DNA from: Clostridiales bacterium
GTDB lineage: Bacteria; Bacillota; Clostridia; Saccharofermentanales; Saccharofermentanaceae
DNA: 64,000 nucleotides
NCBI GenBank assembly: GCA_017428545.1
Contig: JAFRQR010000028.1
Span: 1 to 64,000 of the forward strand
Direction: 5' to 3'
In this document: positions 1 to 6,927 of the stretch, piece after piece
Layout of the letters: each line of letters opens with the position of its first letter
How positions within the stretch are numbered: the stretch's first letter is position 1
Notes under the pieces: generated by a model
What the model was told of the DNA's origin: nothing
Seen by the model: only the letters and a program-made list of their open reading frames with translations
Databases searched by the model: none
Made by a program: the position numbers and the translations under genes

Positions 1-789
1 GTTATGACAAAAGCGAAAACGAAAGACGAATTTGTGAAGTTTATGAAAGACCTCGGATACGATGTCGCGTGGACGGACAGCAGAAAGTATATCACCTACA
101 CTACCCCGGATGGGTACCGTTGTAGAGATAACCGGCTGCATAAAGATAAATATTTAAAGGAGCACATGGAATATGAATTCAGAATACGAGAAGAAATTCA
201 ACGACGCGATGAACGCGTGTATGCAGGATCTGAAGGCCGCGGAGAAAGGGACAGCATTCTTCACGATCAGCGAAGAGAACTGGAAAGCTCTCGTCCGGGT
301 ATTGAGGTCACAGGCCACACTGATAGACACAATCAAATTCACAATAAAGGATGTAGCGACGAGCGATGTCCTGAAATTCTATCTGGAACAGACGATGAGC
401 ATCCATACGGGACACGATACGGCCTGGAAGGAAGAACTGAGAGATCAGGCGAAGATGTGGAACGAAGAGTGGAGAACCAGAGCGATGACCTATCAGGAGG
501 AACTGACGAAACAGGTTGGGAAGCAGAACGAGAAATTTGCTTCGGATTTGGAGAAAGTGAAGCAGGAACTCCAGGATCAGATGCAGGAGAAGACAGAGAG
601 GCTGTATCACCGGCTCCTGTTCCCGTGTCTGCTTACGACGTTGTTAGCGTCGGTGCTAACCTTGCTGCAGATCTTGTAGGCATTGTTGATTCTCGACCCA
701 AGGAAGAGGGGACATCTCAGCCCCGCCCTGTGAGAGAACGAAAGAACAGACAAAAGGACGACCGACAAGGACCGACAATGAGTATGTAA
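1..789 (+). CDS. Relaxase/mobilization nuclease, C-terminal part (5' end outside window)
   Basis: The frame is open from base 1, so this is the tail of a longer protein. The visible start, with motifs such as GYDVAWTDSRKYITYT and CRDNRLHKDKYLKEHME, resembles the C-terminal region of MobA/VirD2-type relaxases of Firmicutes integrative conjugative elements; those enzymes nick oriT and pilot the transferred strand. The catalytic N-terminal domain is not in the window. After about residue 60 the protein becomes low-complexity and rich in Arg, Glu, Asp and Gly, because the same DNA also encodes a second protein in another frame (173-679). It is followed 17 bp later by an excisionase, the gene order of Tn916-like elements. 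Identity as a relaxase tail is family recognition; the exact family is not certain. Confidence 0.7.
   Translation, partial: VMTKAKTKDEFVKFMKDLGYDVAWTDSRKYITYTTPDGYRCRDNRLHKDKYLKEHMEYEFRIREEIQRRDERVYAGSEGRGERDSILHDQRRELESSRPGIEVTGHTDRHNQIHNKGCSDERCPEILSGTDDEHPYGTRYGLEGRTERSGEDVERRVENQSDDLSGGTDETGWEAEREICFGFGESEAGTPGSDAGEDREAVSPAPVPVSAYDVVSVGANLAADLVGIVDSRPKEEGTSQPRPVRERKNRQKDDRQGPTMSM
173..679 (+). CDS. Coiled-coil protein with C-terminal membrane segment, nested inside the relaxase gene
   Basis: This 168-residue frame lies wholly inside the relaxase gene, in the +2 frame. It has its own Shine-Dalgarno, AAAGGAG at 156-162, ten bases before the ATG. The protein is long-helical and charged, with a Glu/Gln/Lys heptad-like stretch around residues 95-145, and ends in a hydrophobic segment (LLFPCLLTTLLASVLTLL) that should anchor it to the membrane with the coiled coil inside. 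Composition is much more protein-like than that of the overlapped relaxase tail, which suggests that this frame is selected. Overlapping accessory mobilization genes inside relaxase genes are known from ColE1-type plasmids (mbeB and mbeD inside mbeA), so a role in mobilization is possible, but I recognise no named family. Confidence 0.65.
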   Translation: MNSEYEKKFNDAMNACMQDLKAAEKGTAFFTISEENWKALVRVLRSQATLIDTIKFTIKDVATSDVLKFYLEQTMSIHTGHDTAWKEELRDQAKMWNEEWRTRAMTYQEELTKQVGKQNEKFASDLEKVKQELQDQMQEKTERLYHRLLFPCLLTTLLASVLTLLQIL

Positions 790-806
790 GAAAGGAGGCC
801 GATACT

Positions 807-1007
807 ATGCCAAAAGAAGTACCTATCTGGGAGAAGTATGCACTGACGATCTGTGAGGCAGCTTTGTATTTTCGAATTGGTGAGACAAAACTGAGACAGA
901 TTGTTGAAGAGAATAGTGATGCAGAATTCGTGATTCGGATTGGAAATCGTACCCTGATTAAGAGGAAAATCTTTGAGCAGTATGTTGATCAGGCGAAGGT
1001 GCTCTGA
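807..1007 (+). CDS. xis: Excisionase (Tn916 Xis-like)
   Basis: A 66-residue protein beginning MPKEVPIWEKYALTICEAA, with FRIGETKLRQIVEEN and RIGNRTLIKRKIFEQYV. This matches the layout of the Tn916-family excisionase, a winged-helix DNA-bending factor that directs the integrase towards excision. Start ATG 807 has an ideal ribosome site, AAAGGAGG at 791-798. In Tn916-like elements the integrase gene follows directly. Here the sequence instead reaches direct repeats, a hairpin and tRNA-Thr within about 110 bp, so the integrase is missing from its usual place. The gene marks the end of an integrated element. Confidence 0.85.
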   Translation: MPKEVPIWEKYALTICEAALYFRIGETKLRQIVEENSDAEFVIRIGNRTLIKRKIFEQYVDQAKVL

Positions 1008-1012
1008 AATCA

Positions 1013-1034
1013 ATAGTTACCAAATAGTTACCAA
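1013..1034 (+). repeat. Tandem 11-bp direct repeat near element end (candidate integrase arm sites)
   Basis: ATAGTTACCAA occurs twice head to tail, six bases after the excisionase stop and about 50 bp before the hairpin and tRNA-Thr. Tyrosine integrases of the Tn916 group bind short direct repeats near the element ends with their N-terminal domain. That these repeats serve this purpose is inference from position and form. Confidence 0.5.
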
Positions 1035-1080
1035 AATCGTAAAAATCGACCATTTTGGAGCAATTTTTCGTAGAAACAAG

Positions 1081-1111
1081 AAACCCCGTAACCATTGCGG
1101 TTACGGGGTTT
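1081..1111. terminator. Strong hairpin between element end and tRNA-Thr
   Basis: A perfect 13-bp inverted repeat (1081-1093 with 1099-1111, arms AAACCCCGTAACC and GGTTACGGGGTTT) around a 5-base loop, with T-runs in the arm ends on both strands. It can terminate tRNA-Thr transcription on the minus strand and reading out of the element on the plus strand. Confidence 0.75.
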
Positions 1112-1117
1112 TCGCTT

Positions 1118-1193
1118 TGGAGCCGATTGCGAGACTCGAACTCGCGACCTGCTGATTACAAATCAGCTGCTCTACCAACTGAGCTAAGTCGGC
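1118..1193 (-). tRNA. tRNA-Thr (anticodon UGU)
   Basis: On the minus strand this reads as a full cloverleaf: acceptor GCCGACT, D-arm GCTCAGTTGGTAGAGC, anticodon stem GCTGA/TCAGC with loop TTTGTAA (anticodon TGT, threonine ACA codons), T-arm GCGAGTTCGAGTCTCGC, acceptor 3' strand AATCGGC, discriminator T and encoded CCA. The acceptor stem has a C-A mismatch at pair 6-67; the normal partner would be T at position 6. The 3' half faces the mobile element, so it is the probable attachment site, and the mismatch could reflect replacement of the 3' half on integration or a mutation in the 5' half. Confidence 0.95.
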
Positions 1194-1284
1194 GACTTTT
1201 CAGCGCAAGAGATATTGTAAAGTGTTGTTATTGGTTTGTCAACACTTTTTTGTTGAGGACAAGTGCTTTTCGAGCGGAATTGTC

Positions 1285-1313
1285 TTGACGCGGCGCTTTT
1301 CCTGTAGTAACAT
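1285..1313 (+). promoter_or_regulatory. Sigma-A promoter for rpmE
   Basis: TTGACG (1285-1290), a 17-bp spacer and TAACAT (1308-1313). The site lies about 80 bp upstream of the rpmE start codon. Confidence 0.6.
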
Positions 1314-1393
1314 TGTCTAGCACATAAAGTCCGGTCCGGCATACGTGATGCTTGGAATTACGCGCCGAACCTTTGATTTAAGAGGTGAAAGAC

Positions 1394-1600
1394 ATGAAAG
1401 AAGGAATCCATCCGAAGACACAGGTTGTCACGGTAAAGTGCGCTTGCGGCGAAACTTTCGAGACAACTTCCACGAAGAGCAGCCTGCGTGTTGACATCTG
1501 CTCCAAGTGCCACCCGTTCTACACAGGTAAGCAGAAGCTCGTAGATACAGGCGGACGTATCGATAAGTTCAAGAAGAGAATGGGCCAGAGCAACGGCTGA
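1394..1600 (+). CDS. rpmE: 50S ribosomal protein L31
   Basis: A 68-residue protein starting [16 protein letters not shown]. It carries the L31 signature [13 protein letters not shown] and the four cysteines (CAC and CSKC) of the zinc-binding L31 type. L31 sits at the subunit interface of the ribosome. ATG 1394 is preferred over the in-frame GTG at 1385 because AGAGGTG (1381-1387) stands six bases before it. A strong terminator follows at 1632. In many Firmicutes rpmE precedes a DUF1385 gene, prmC and prfA; here the first three are adjacent and prfA is displaced. Confidence 0.95.
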   Translation: MKEGIHPKTQVVTVKCACGETFETTSTKSSLRVDICSKCHPFYTGKQKLVDTGGRIDKFKKRMGQSNG

Positions 1601-1631
1601 TTACTTTTCGGACAATTTGGAAAGATCAAGG

Positions 1632-1663
1632 AGAACCGTTTCGGAAGAAGCGGTTCTTTTTTG
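1632..1663 (+). terminator. Rho-independent terminator of rpmE
   Basis: AGAACCG and CGGTTCT form a 7-bp stem around a 12-base loop, followed directly by a run of six T residues. It lies 32 bp after the rpmE stop. Confidence 0.85.
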
Positions 1664-1775
1664 TTGCGTTGTTGGGGTTGCGGGGCCTGCGGGGACGTGG
1701 GCCACGGGCAACTGGCCACGTGGAAGGTGCTTTTCGCGAGGAACAGGGGGCGACGAGGAACGGTGCTTTTGCATG

Positions 1776-1984
1776 AGTGTGGGACTAAACTATTCGAAAA
1801 GCACTTTTTAGTCCCATCGTTATAGCACGAGAGTGGGACTAAACTGCAAAGAAAGTGAGATTTAGTCCCACCGTTAAGCCGCAGGAATGGGACTAAACTG
1901 CCAAGAAAGAGTGATTTAGTCCCACCGCTAAGCCGAAAGAATGGGACTAAACTGCAAAGAAAGTGAGATTTAGTCCCACCGCTC
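1776..1984. repeat. Four 54-bp tandem repeats, each an imperfect hairpin
   Basis: The unit contains TGGGACTAAA and its complement TTTAGTCCCA separated by 16-18 bases. Left arms start at 1780, 1834, 1888 and 1942, an exact 54-bp period; right arms start at 1807, 1861, 1915 and 1969. The arms are perfectly conserved while loops and linkers vary, which points to selection on the palindrome. The first copy has the octamer AAAAGCAC in its loop. The array fills the gap between rpmE and the DUF1385 gene. Constant arms on both sides of variable loops exclude a CRISPR reading. I see no reading frame conserved across the copies. Confidence 0.9.
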
Positions 1985-2033
1985 TTTACACACCATCCTG
2001 TAAACGCATTGTTATTTTATTTTCGGGGTTTTC

Positions 2034-2042
2034 TGTTACAAT
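2034..2042 (+). promoter_or_regulatory. Extended -10 promoter for the DUF1385-prmC operon
   Basis: TGTTACAAT matches the extended -10 form TGnTAnAAT. A recognisable -35 is lacking; the upstream DNA is T-rich. It lies about 45 bp before the ATG at 2085. Confidence 0.45.
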
Positions 2043-2084
2043 AGGTATAAGTGCATTTGTGCGCTTTAGAAAGGAATTCTGAGC

Positions 2085-3635
2085 ATGGATGAAAACCTGA
2101 AGAATGAGATGGACCGCATCATGGACGAAAGTCAGGATTTGGATGAGGCCCAGAAGAAGGAACTGGAGCAGGTGATGGACGAGGTCCGGAAAGCGGACGA
2201 AGAGCCTGTGGTTAGGGACGAAGCATACTTGGCAGACGCCAGATCGCGTCGTGCCGCCGAAATAGTCGCAGAGGAAATCGAAGAGCAGTTGCAAAGCCAG
2301 GCGGAGTCTCCGGAGGTCGAGATCATCGACGAGATCCCGGTGTCGGCGATCAATGAGGCGACCCGGGCCGCTGATGATACGGCAAAAGCACCGGTCGAGG
2401 CAGCAGTAGCAGCGGAGGCCGCAACCGAAGCCGTTGCAGCAGAAGCGACAGCCGCAACAGAAGCCGCAGTGGAAGAGCTTTCGGAGGAGGTCACGAAGAC
2501 CGGGACCGAGGCCGCGGCGGCGCCCCGGAAGAAGACAAAGAAGACCACCATCGGCGGTCAGGCCCTGATCGAGGGCATTATGATGTGCGGTCCGCGCCGC
2601 ACGGCCATCGCCGTAAGAAAGGCGGACGGATCGATCTATGTGGAAGAGATCAAAAAGAGCGCCAGCGAGACGTTCTTTGAAAAAGTGCCGCTCGTCCGTG
2701 GCTGTATCCGTTTCTTCCGCCAGCTCATCTCCGGAACCGCGGCGCTCATGAAGTCCGCCGAGATCTCCGAGCAGGGCGCGGAGGACGCTGAAGGAGCTAA
2801 AGATAACGAAACCAATAACGGCATCAGCGCCGCCACGATCGACGCAAAAGACGCCACGACAGGTGCTTTTGAAGAAGAAAAGGCCGGAACGGTCGAAAAA
2901 ACAGGCGCAGGCGGAAAATCCAAGAAAGAAGCTTCGAAGAAGCCTTCTGAGAGCAAGCTCGACAAGTGGGCCGATAAGCACACCGACGGCGTCATGATCT
3001 TCGCCGCGGTATTGGGCCTTGCGTTCAGCATCGTGCTTTTCATCCTGCTCCCGAGACTGATCGTAGACACATGCCTGCATTTCTTCTCGGCGGAGCGCTC
3101 TGACTCCATCAAGCTCAACGTCGCCCTGAACTTCATCGAGGGCGTGATCCGAATCGTGATCTTCCTGACGTACCTCGGCCTGACGTCCAAAATGAAGGAC
3201 ATCGCGCGCGTTTGGATGTACCACGGCGCCGAGCATAAGACGATCGCCTGCTACGAGGCCGGCGAAGACCTGACCGTCGAAAACGTCAGAAAGCAGAGCC
3301 GTTTCCATCCCAGATGCGGCACCGCGTTCCTTTTTATCGTCGTGCTCGTTTCGATCCTCGTATTCTGCGTCGCAAGCGTATTTATCGGCGTGCAGGTCTG
3401 GTGGGTCAACATGCTAGTCCGCCTCGCACTCGTGCCTCTCGTCGGCGGCATTTCCTTCGAGATCTTAAGATTCTGCGGACGCCATGACAAGAACGCGCTC
3501 TGCAAGATCTTCATCGCGCCGGGCCTCGCGCTCCAGAAACTCACGACAAAAGAACCGACCGACAGCATGATCGAAGTCGCGATCGCGTCCGTGCAGGCGG
3601 TCATCCCGGAAAACAGCAACGAAGACATCTGGTAA
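2085..3635 (+). CDS. DUF1385 membrane protein with long Ala/Glu-rich N-terminal extension
   Basis: Residues from about 155 onward form a DUF1385 (YqhQ-type) protein. They open with GGQALIEGIMMCGPRRTA and hold a conserved MYHGAEHKTIACYE block and about four membrane segments (near residues 303-325, 345-365, 413-436 and 443-463). The function of the family is not established. The first 150 residues are unusual: an acidic helical stretch, then a low-complexity run of Ala, Glu, Thr and Val. A second charged linker (about residues 230-295) interrupts the domain. Family members are usually about 300 residues long, so this one is enlarged by these insertions. ATG 2085 follows AGAAAGGAATT. The order rpmE-DUF1385-prmC is common in Clostridia and supports the call. 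Confidence 0.88.
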   Translation: MDENLKNEMDRIMDESQDLDEAQKKELEQVMDEVRKADEEPVVRDEAYLADARSRRAAEIVAEEIEEQLQSQAESPEVEIIDEIPVSAINEATRAADDTAKAPVEAAVAAEAATEAVAAEATAATEAAVEELSEEVTKTGTEAAAAPRKKTKKTTIGGQALIEGIMMCGPRRTAIAVRKADGSIYVEEIKKSASETFFEKVPLVRGCIRFFRQLISGTAALMKSAEISEQGAEDAEGAKDNETNNGISAATIDAKDATTGAFEEEKAGTVEKTGAGGKSKKEASKKPSESKLDKWADKHTDGVMIFAAVLGLAFSIVLFILLPRLIVDTCLHFFSAERSDSIKLNVALNFIEGVIRIVIFLTYLGLTSKMKDIARVWMYHGAEHKTIACYEAGEDLTVENVRKQSRFHPRCGTAFLFIVVLVSILVFCVASVFIGVQVWWVNMLVRLALVPLVGGISFEILRFCGRHDKNALCKIFIAPGLALQKLTTKEPTDSMIEVAIASVQAVIPENSNEDIW

Positions 3636-3658
3636 TTTCAAAAGAAAGAGGCCATGCC

Positions 3659-4603
3659 TTGACAGTACAAGAGTATCTGAAAGAGAAGACCGAGCTTTTT
3701 TCCCGCAGCGGCGTTCCCGAAGCGGAGAATGAAGCATGGGTCGTGCTCGAGACCGTGTCGGGGCTGACTCGTTCATCTATCCGGTTTTCCTTTGCAAAAG
3801 AACTCGCCGAGGTCGTCTCGGGCGAGGTCTTTTCGTCTTTGGAGAAAACTTACGAGCTTCGCGCCTGTGGCGAGCCGCTGGCCTATATCGTCGGGCACGC
3901 GCCGTTTTACGACCTCGAGTTCTCGGTCGGGGAAGGCGTCCTGATCCCGCGTTTTGACACGGAAGTTTTAGTCGAGACCGCGCTAAAAGCACTTGGCGTC
4001 GGCGATTTTCCTTTCCCGGACACGGACGGACCCGTGCCGCAGGCAAATACCGCGGCGCCGTTTATCATTTACGATCTTTGCACCGGCTCCGGCTGCGTCG
4101 GGATCACGATCGCGCATGAGCTTCTGAAAAGGAACATCCCGTGCCGTCTTCTGATGACGGATATTTCGGAGGAGGCGGCTACTTATGCGAAGAAGAATGC
4201 GCAGGAGATCCTCGGGACGCGGGTTTCCTGGGAGGTGGAGATCGCAGATCTCTGGCCGGTGGACCGTGCAGAAAAGACCGGCGCCCGCGCCGACCTGATC
4301 GTGGCCAATCCGCCGTATATCACAAAAGATGAAATGGACGAGCTTTCCGTGGAAGTCGGAAAGCACGAACCGCACCTGGCGCTGACCGACGGCGGGGACG
4401 GACTCATGTTCTACAAACGCATATTCGCGGGGCTTCCGCAGTACTTAAAAGACGGCGGTGTTTTTGCCGTCGAACATGGATATCTTCAGAAAGAAAACAT
4501 CCGGAGACTCATGCCGGAATACTTAACCGATGTGATCAGCGTCAAGGACTACGGCGACAACGACCGTGTAACGTGCGGAAGATTTGAGCCGAAAAAGAAG
4601 TGA
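3659..4603 (+). CDS. prmC: Peptide chain release factor N5-glutamine methyltransferase
   Basis: Transfers a methyl group from S-adenosylmethionine to the glutamine of the GGQ motif of release factors. An N-terminal helical domain (TVQEYLKEKTELF, GVPEAENEAWVVLETVSGL) precedes a Rossmann methyltransferase with YDLCTGSGCVGITIAHEL and the substrate-binding NPPY motif (VANPPYITKDEM, near residue 217). The only workable start is TTG 3659, seven bases after AAAGAAAGAGG; the ATG at 3654 in another frame meets a stop at once. Its usual neighbour and substrate gene prfA is not next door but at 31.7 kb. Confidence 0.95.
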   Translation: MTVQEYLKEKTELFSRSGVPEAENEAWVVLETVSGLTRSSIRFSFAKELAEVVSGEVFSSLEKTYELRACGEPLAYIVGHAPFYDLEFSVGEGVLIPRFDTEVLVETALKALGVGDFPFPDTDGPVPQANTAAPFIIYDLCTGSGCVGITIAHELLKRNIPCRLLMTDISEEAATYAKKNAQEILGTRVSWEVEIADLWPVDRAEKTGARADLIVANPPYITKDEMDELSVEVGKHEPHLALTDGGDGLMFYKRIFAGLPQYLKDGGVFAVEHGYLQKENIRRLMPEYLTDVISVKDYGDNDRVTCGRFEPKKK

Positions 4604-4670
4604 AGTGCGGAAACGCGTGCCGGCCGGGGCAGCCGGAACCGGCAGGAAGGGAAGCAGAAAGGGATACTGA

Positions 4671-4892
4671 ATGAACGGAAAGTTTTTCCTGTACCCGTAT
4701 AAGGAGGGGCAGGTCGTAACATTGAAAAAGACCCACCCGTGTGGCGGAAAGACGTGGAAACTTCTGCGCGTGGGCGCCGAGGTATTGATGGTCTGCGAGA
4801 CCTGCGGACATAAGATGACTTTGAAACGCGCGGCTTTGGAAAAAGCATGCGTGTCGGTAACAGAAGCACCTGAACCGGGTGAAGAGAAATAA
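4671..4892 (+). CDS. DUF951 family protein
   Basis: A 73-residue protein with YKEGQVVTLKKTHPCGG, W-LLRVGAEVLMVCETCGHKMTL and a final lysine-rich stretch. This is the compact DUF951 fold, with cysteines in HPCG and CETCGH that could bind zinc. Function is unknown; these proteins often sit among replication and translation genes in Firmicutes. It lies 67 bp after prmC on the same strand and 20 bp before the next gene, so co-transcription is likely. Confidence 0.85.
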   Translation: MNGKFFLYPYKEGQVVTLKKTHPCGGKTWKLLRVGAEVLMVCETCGHKMTLKRAALEKACVSVTEAPEPGEEK

Positions 4893-4912
4893 GAACAGGG
4901 TTGGAGACTTCG

Positions 4913-6766
4913 ATGGATAAGGATTTCGAAAAGTACAAAGACGACCACAAGAACATGATGGACGAGTTCTATAAGTCCCTCGATGGCTTCGGAAGTCCTT
5001 CTGACGATTCTTTCTTTAAAGACCTGATGGGCGATTCGGACCTGTCCGCTTTCGGCGGGTTGCAGCAGGCCCAGGAGGATGTGGATGTCAGCGATCTGGA
5101 AAGGAAGATCGCCGAGGCGGAAAAACTTGCCGCCGAAGCGGAAGCGGCCCCGGCGTTTGAGGCACCGGCAACTGCCGCCGCGCCAAAAGCACAGGAGCCG
5201 GCCGCGTTTGCAGCGGCTCCGCAAGCCGCACCGTCTTCATTTGGAACAGCCCCCGCTGCGCCTGTGACCACAGCAGCTTCATCAGCCCAGGCCGCCGCGG
5301 AGCCGGAGCCTTCGCTCCCGAAGTGGCTGCCGAGGGACAATTGGACGCCGACGATGGCGCCGTTCGTGATCCGCCAGGACCTTCGGGCCTATCTATTTAC
5401 CTTATCAACGATCGCCTTTATGTACGGCGCGCTCGACAGAAGTCTTGGCGAACCGTCGGAGGATCAGAAACTCAATTCCGTCAAACTGCTGATCGATATC
5501 ATCTTGCCGCAAGATGCTCCGCCGGTCATTCAAAAAGCCGTCGAAGCGACGATCGACGAAGTCTTCCGTTCCGCGATCGAAGATCACGAAAGAAACAGAA
5601 ACAAGTTTGTGCAAAATGAAAAGAGCCGGCAGGCGCTTTTCGACCATCTATATCGAATGGATGTCATTACGTACCGCGTCGACGAATGCGTCATTTCGTA
5701 TGCATTTGCCGAGATCCTCGAGGACGGATCGTACGGGAATATGAAATTCTTTAATATCAACGGCAGAAACGGCTCGCGCCTGCGCCTTTCCGACGTCATC
5801 ATGGACCTCGAGGGGCTTTCGTTCCGGATCGGTGAGTATCTGGATTATCTGCCGGACAATATCCTCTCGGCCGTGCGCGAAGAGATCATGGCCAATACGC
5901 TGGATTTCAGCATCTGCAGCAATGGTATCCTCATCGACGGCATTCTGATCCCGGTCGTCAAAAACAGCGACATCTTTAACGTGGATTATTTCAACTCGAT
6001 GAAAAGCGGCGAGACGGCCATGAACATCATCATGAGCGATAAAGACGGCCATATCTGCTGGGATTTCGACTGCGACGGCGTGCTCGACGACGTCGATCTC
6101 CGCCCGGTATATACCGGCCCCGGAGCGGCCACGATAAGCGCAGTGGAAGTCATAAGAAACGGCGTGATCACGACGTTCTCCGGTAAAGACGATCCGCTCA
6201 TCAACGAGTGTGTTTTCGCACGTGACGAGGCACCGATGTCGAAGGTGATCATCGCAGAGAATGGATCGTATCTTCAGGTAAAAGCGGCGGCAAAAGACGG
6301 CGATGGATATGTGGTCCTTGTCTTCAGGCTCGACCCGGACGGGGCAAAACTGACGGACGCAAAGAAAGTGCCCGACATTCTTCAGGAGGCCGGTAATGTC
6401 CTCGTCGTAAGAGATTATACCGACTTGCTGGGTGGCCTTGCGCTTCGCCGCTTTTATCAGTTCGGAAATGGCGGAAAATACGAAAGTTTATCAGAGGTAA
6501 CGTCTGTCATGGAAGGACCTTTCCAGGCCAAGATCCCGTTCCGCGCGAGAAAACTGATGTACGACAGGAAGACCTTGGGCGCACTCGAGACGATTCCTTC
6601 GGGCACGAAATTCTTTATTGAAAAATACAACGAAAGCGAGCAGGAGTTCGTGTTCGTTGCTTTCGGCGAGCTGTCCCAGGAAAGGCGGAATATTGTCGTA
6701 AAAGCCGACCAGTTCGTGGACCCGCACGCCATGATAGCCGGGCTCGGCCGTCCGGTCGTCTACTAA
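4913..6766 (+). CDS. Cytoplasmic member of a three-gene paralogous family (DUF3298-like core)
   Basis: A 617-residue protein without a signal peptide. It starts with an acidic helical segment (MDKDFEKYKDDHKN), then an Ala/Pro-rich linker (about residues 75-140), then a folded region. That region shares with the next two genes a block of the form RLSDVI...LDYL...NGILIDGILIPV followed by WDFDCDGVLDD (near residue 384). The block resembles DUF3298/DUF4163 domains (RsiV and PdaC C-termini), but I am not sure of this. WDFDCDGVLDD looks like a short calcium-binding loop. ATG 4913 with GGAG at 4903 is preferred over TTG 4901. A gene copy kept inside the cell next to two lipoprotein copies is odd. 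Confidence 0.75.
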   Translation: MDKDFEKYKDDHKNMMDEFYKSLDGFGSPSDDSFFKDLMGDSDLSAFGGLQQAQEDVDVSDLERKIAEAEKLAAEAEAAPAFEAPATAAAPKAQEPAAFAAAPQAAPSSFGTAPAAPVTTAASSAQAAAEPEPSLPKWLPRDNWTPTMAPFVIRQDLRAYLFTLSTIAFMYGALDRSLGEPSEDQKLNSVKLLIDIILPQDAPPVIQKAVEATIDEVFRSAIEDHERNRNKFVQNEKSRQALFDHLYRMDVITYRVDECVISYAFAEILEDGSYGNMKFFNINGRNGSRLRLSDVIMDLEGLSFRIGEYLDYLPDNILSAVREEIMANTLDFSICSNGILIDGILIPVVKNSDIFNVDYFNSMKSGETAMNIIMSDKDGHICWDFDCDGVLDDVDLRPVYTGPGAATISAVEVIRNGVITTFSGKDDPLINECVFARDEAPMSKVIIAENGSYLQVKAAAKDGDGYVVLVFRLDPDGAKLTDAKKVPDILQEAGNVLVVRDYTDLLGGLALRRFYQFGNGGKYESLSEVTSVMEGPFQAKIPFRARKLMYDRKTLGALETIPSGTKFFIEKYNESEQEFVFVAFGELSQERRNIVVKADQFVDPHAMIAGLGRPVVY

Positions 6767-6927
6767 GTCAAAAGCACCGTCCGGGGAGACGGCGGTGCGG
6801 CCGCCGCGGCGCGACGCAGAGACGGACAGACCGAAGAATGGTCGCTGCGCGGCGCGAAGATAGATAAATAGGAGAAGAGCAGCCGCCGCGGCGGGTGCTT
6901 TTCGAGGGGAAAATAGAAGGGGAAGAT

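Noticed and set aside
1055..1288. Short plus-strand frame through the tRNA-Thr
   Set aside because: It spans a hairpin terminator and a functional tRNA on the other strand; typical false frame over a tRNA.
1617..1811. 64-codon frame after rpmE
   Set aside because: It begins at the rpmE terminator and runs into the 54-bp repeat array; low-complexity and no ribosome site.
1776..1984. CRISPR array
   Set aside because: Repeats and intervening DNA are both repeated with variation, there are no unique spacers, and no cas genes are present. The same holds for the 61- and 62-bp arrays.
1986..3308. Long minus-strand open frame opposite the DUF1385 gene
   Set aside because: It is the mirror of the GC-rich codon pattern of a well-supported plus-strand gene; its product is Arg/Cys/Phe-rich with no domain.
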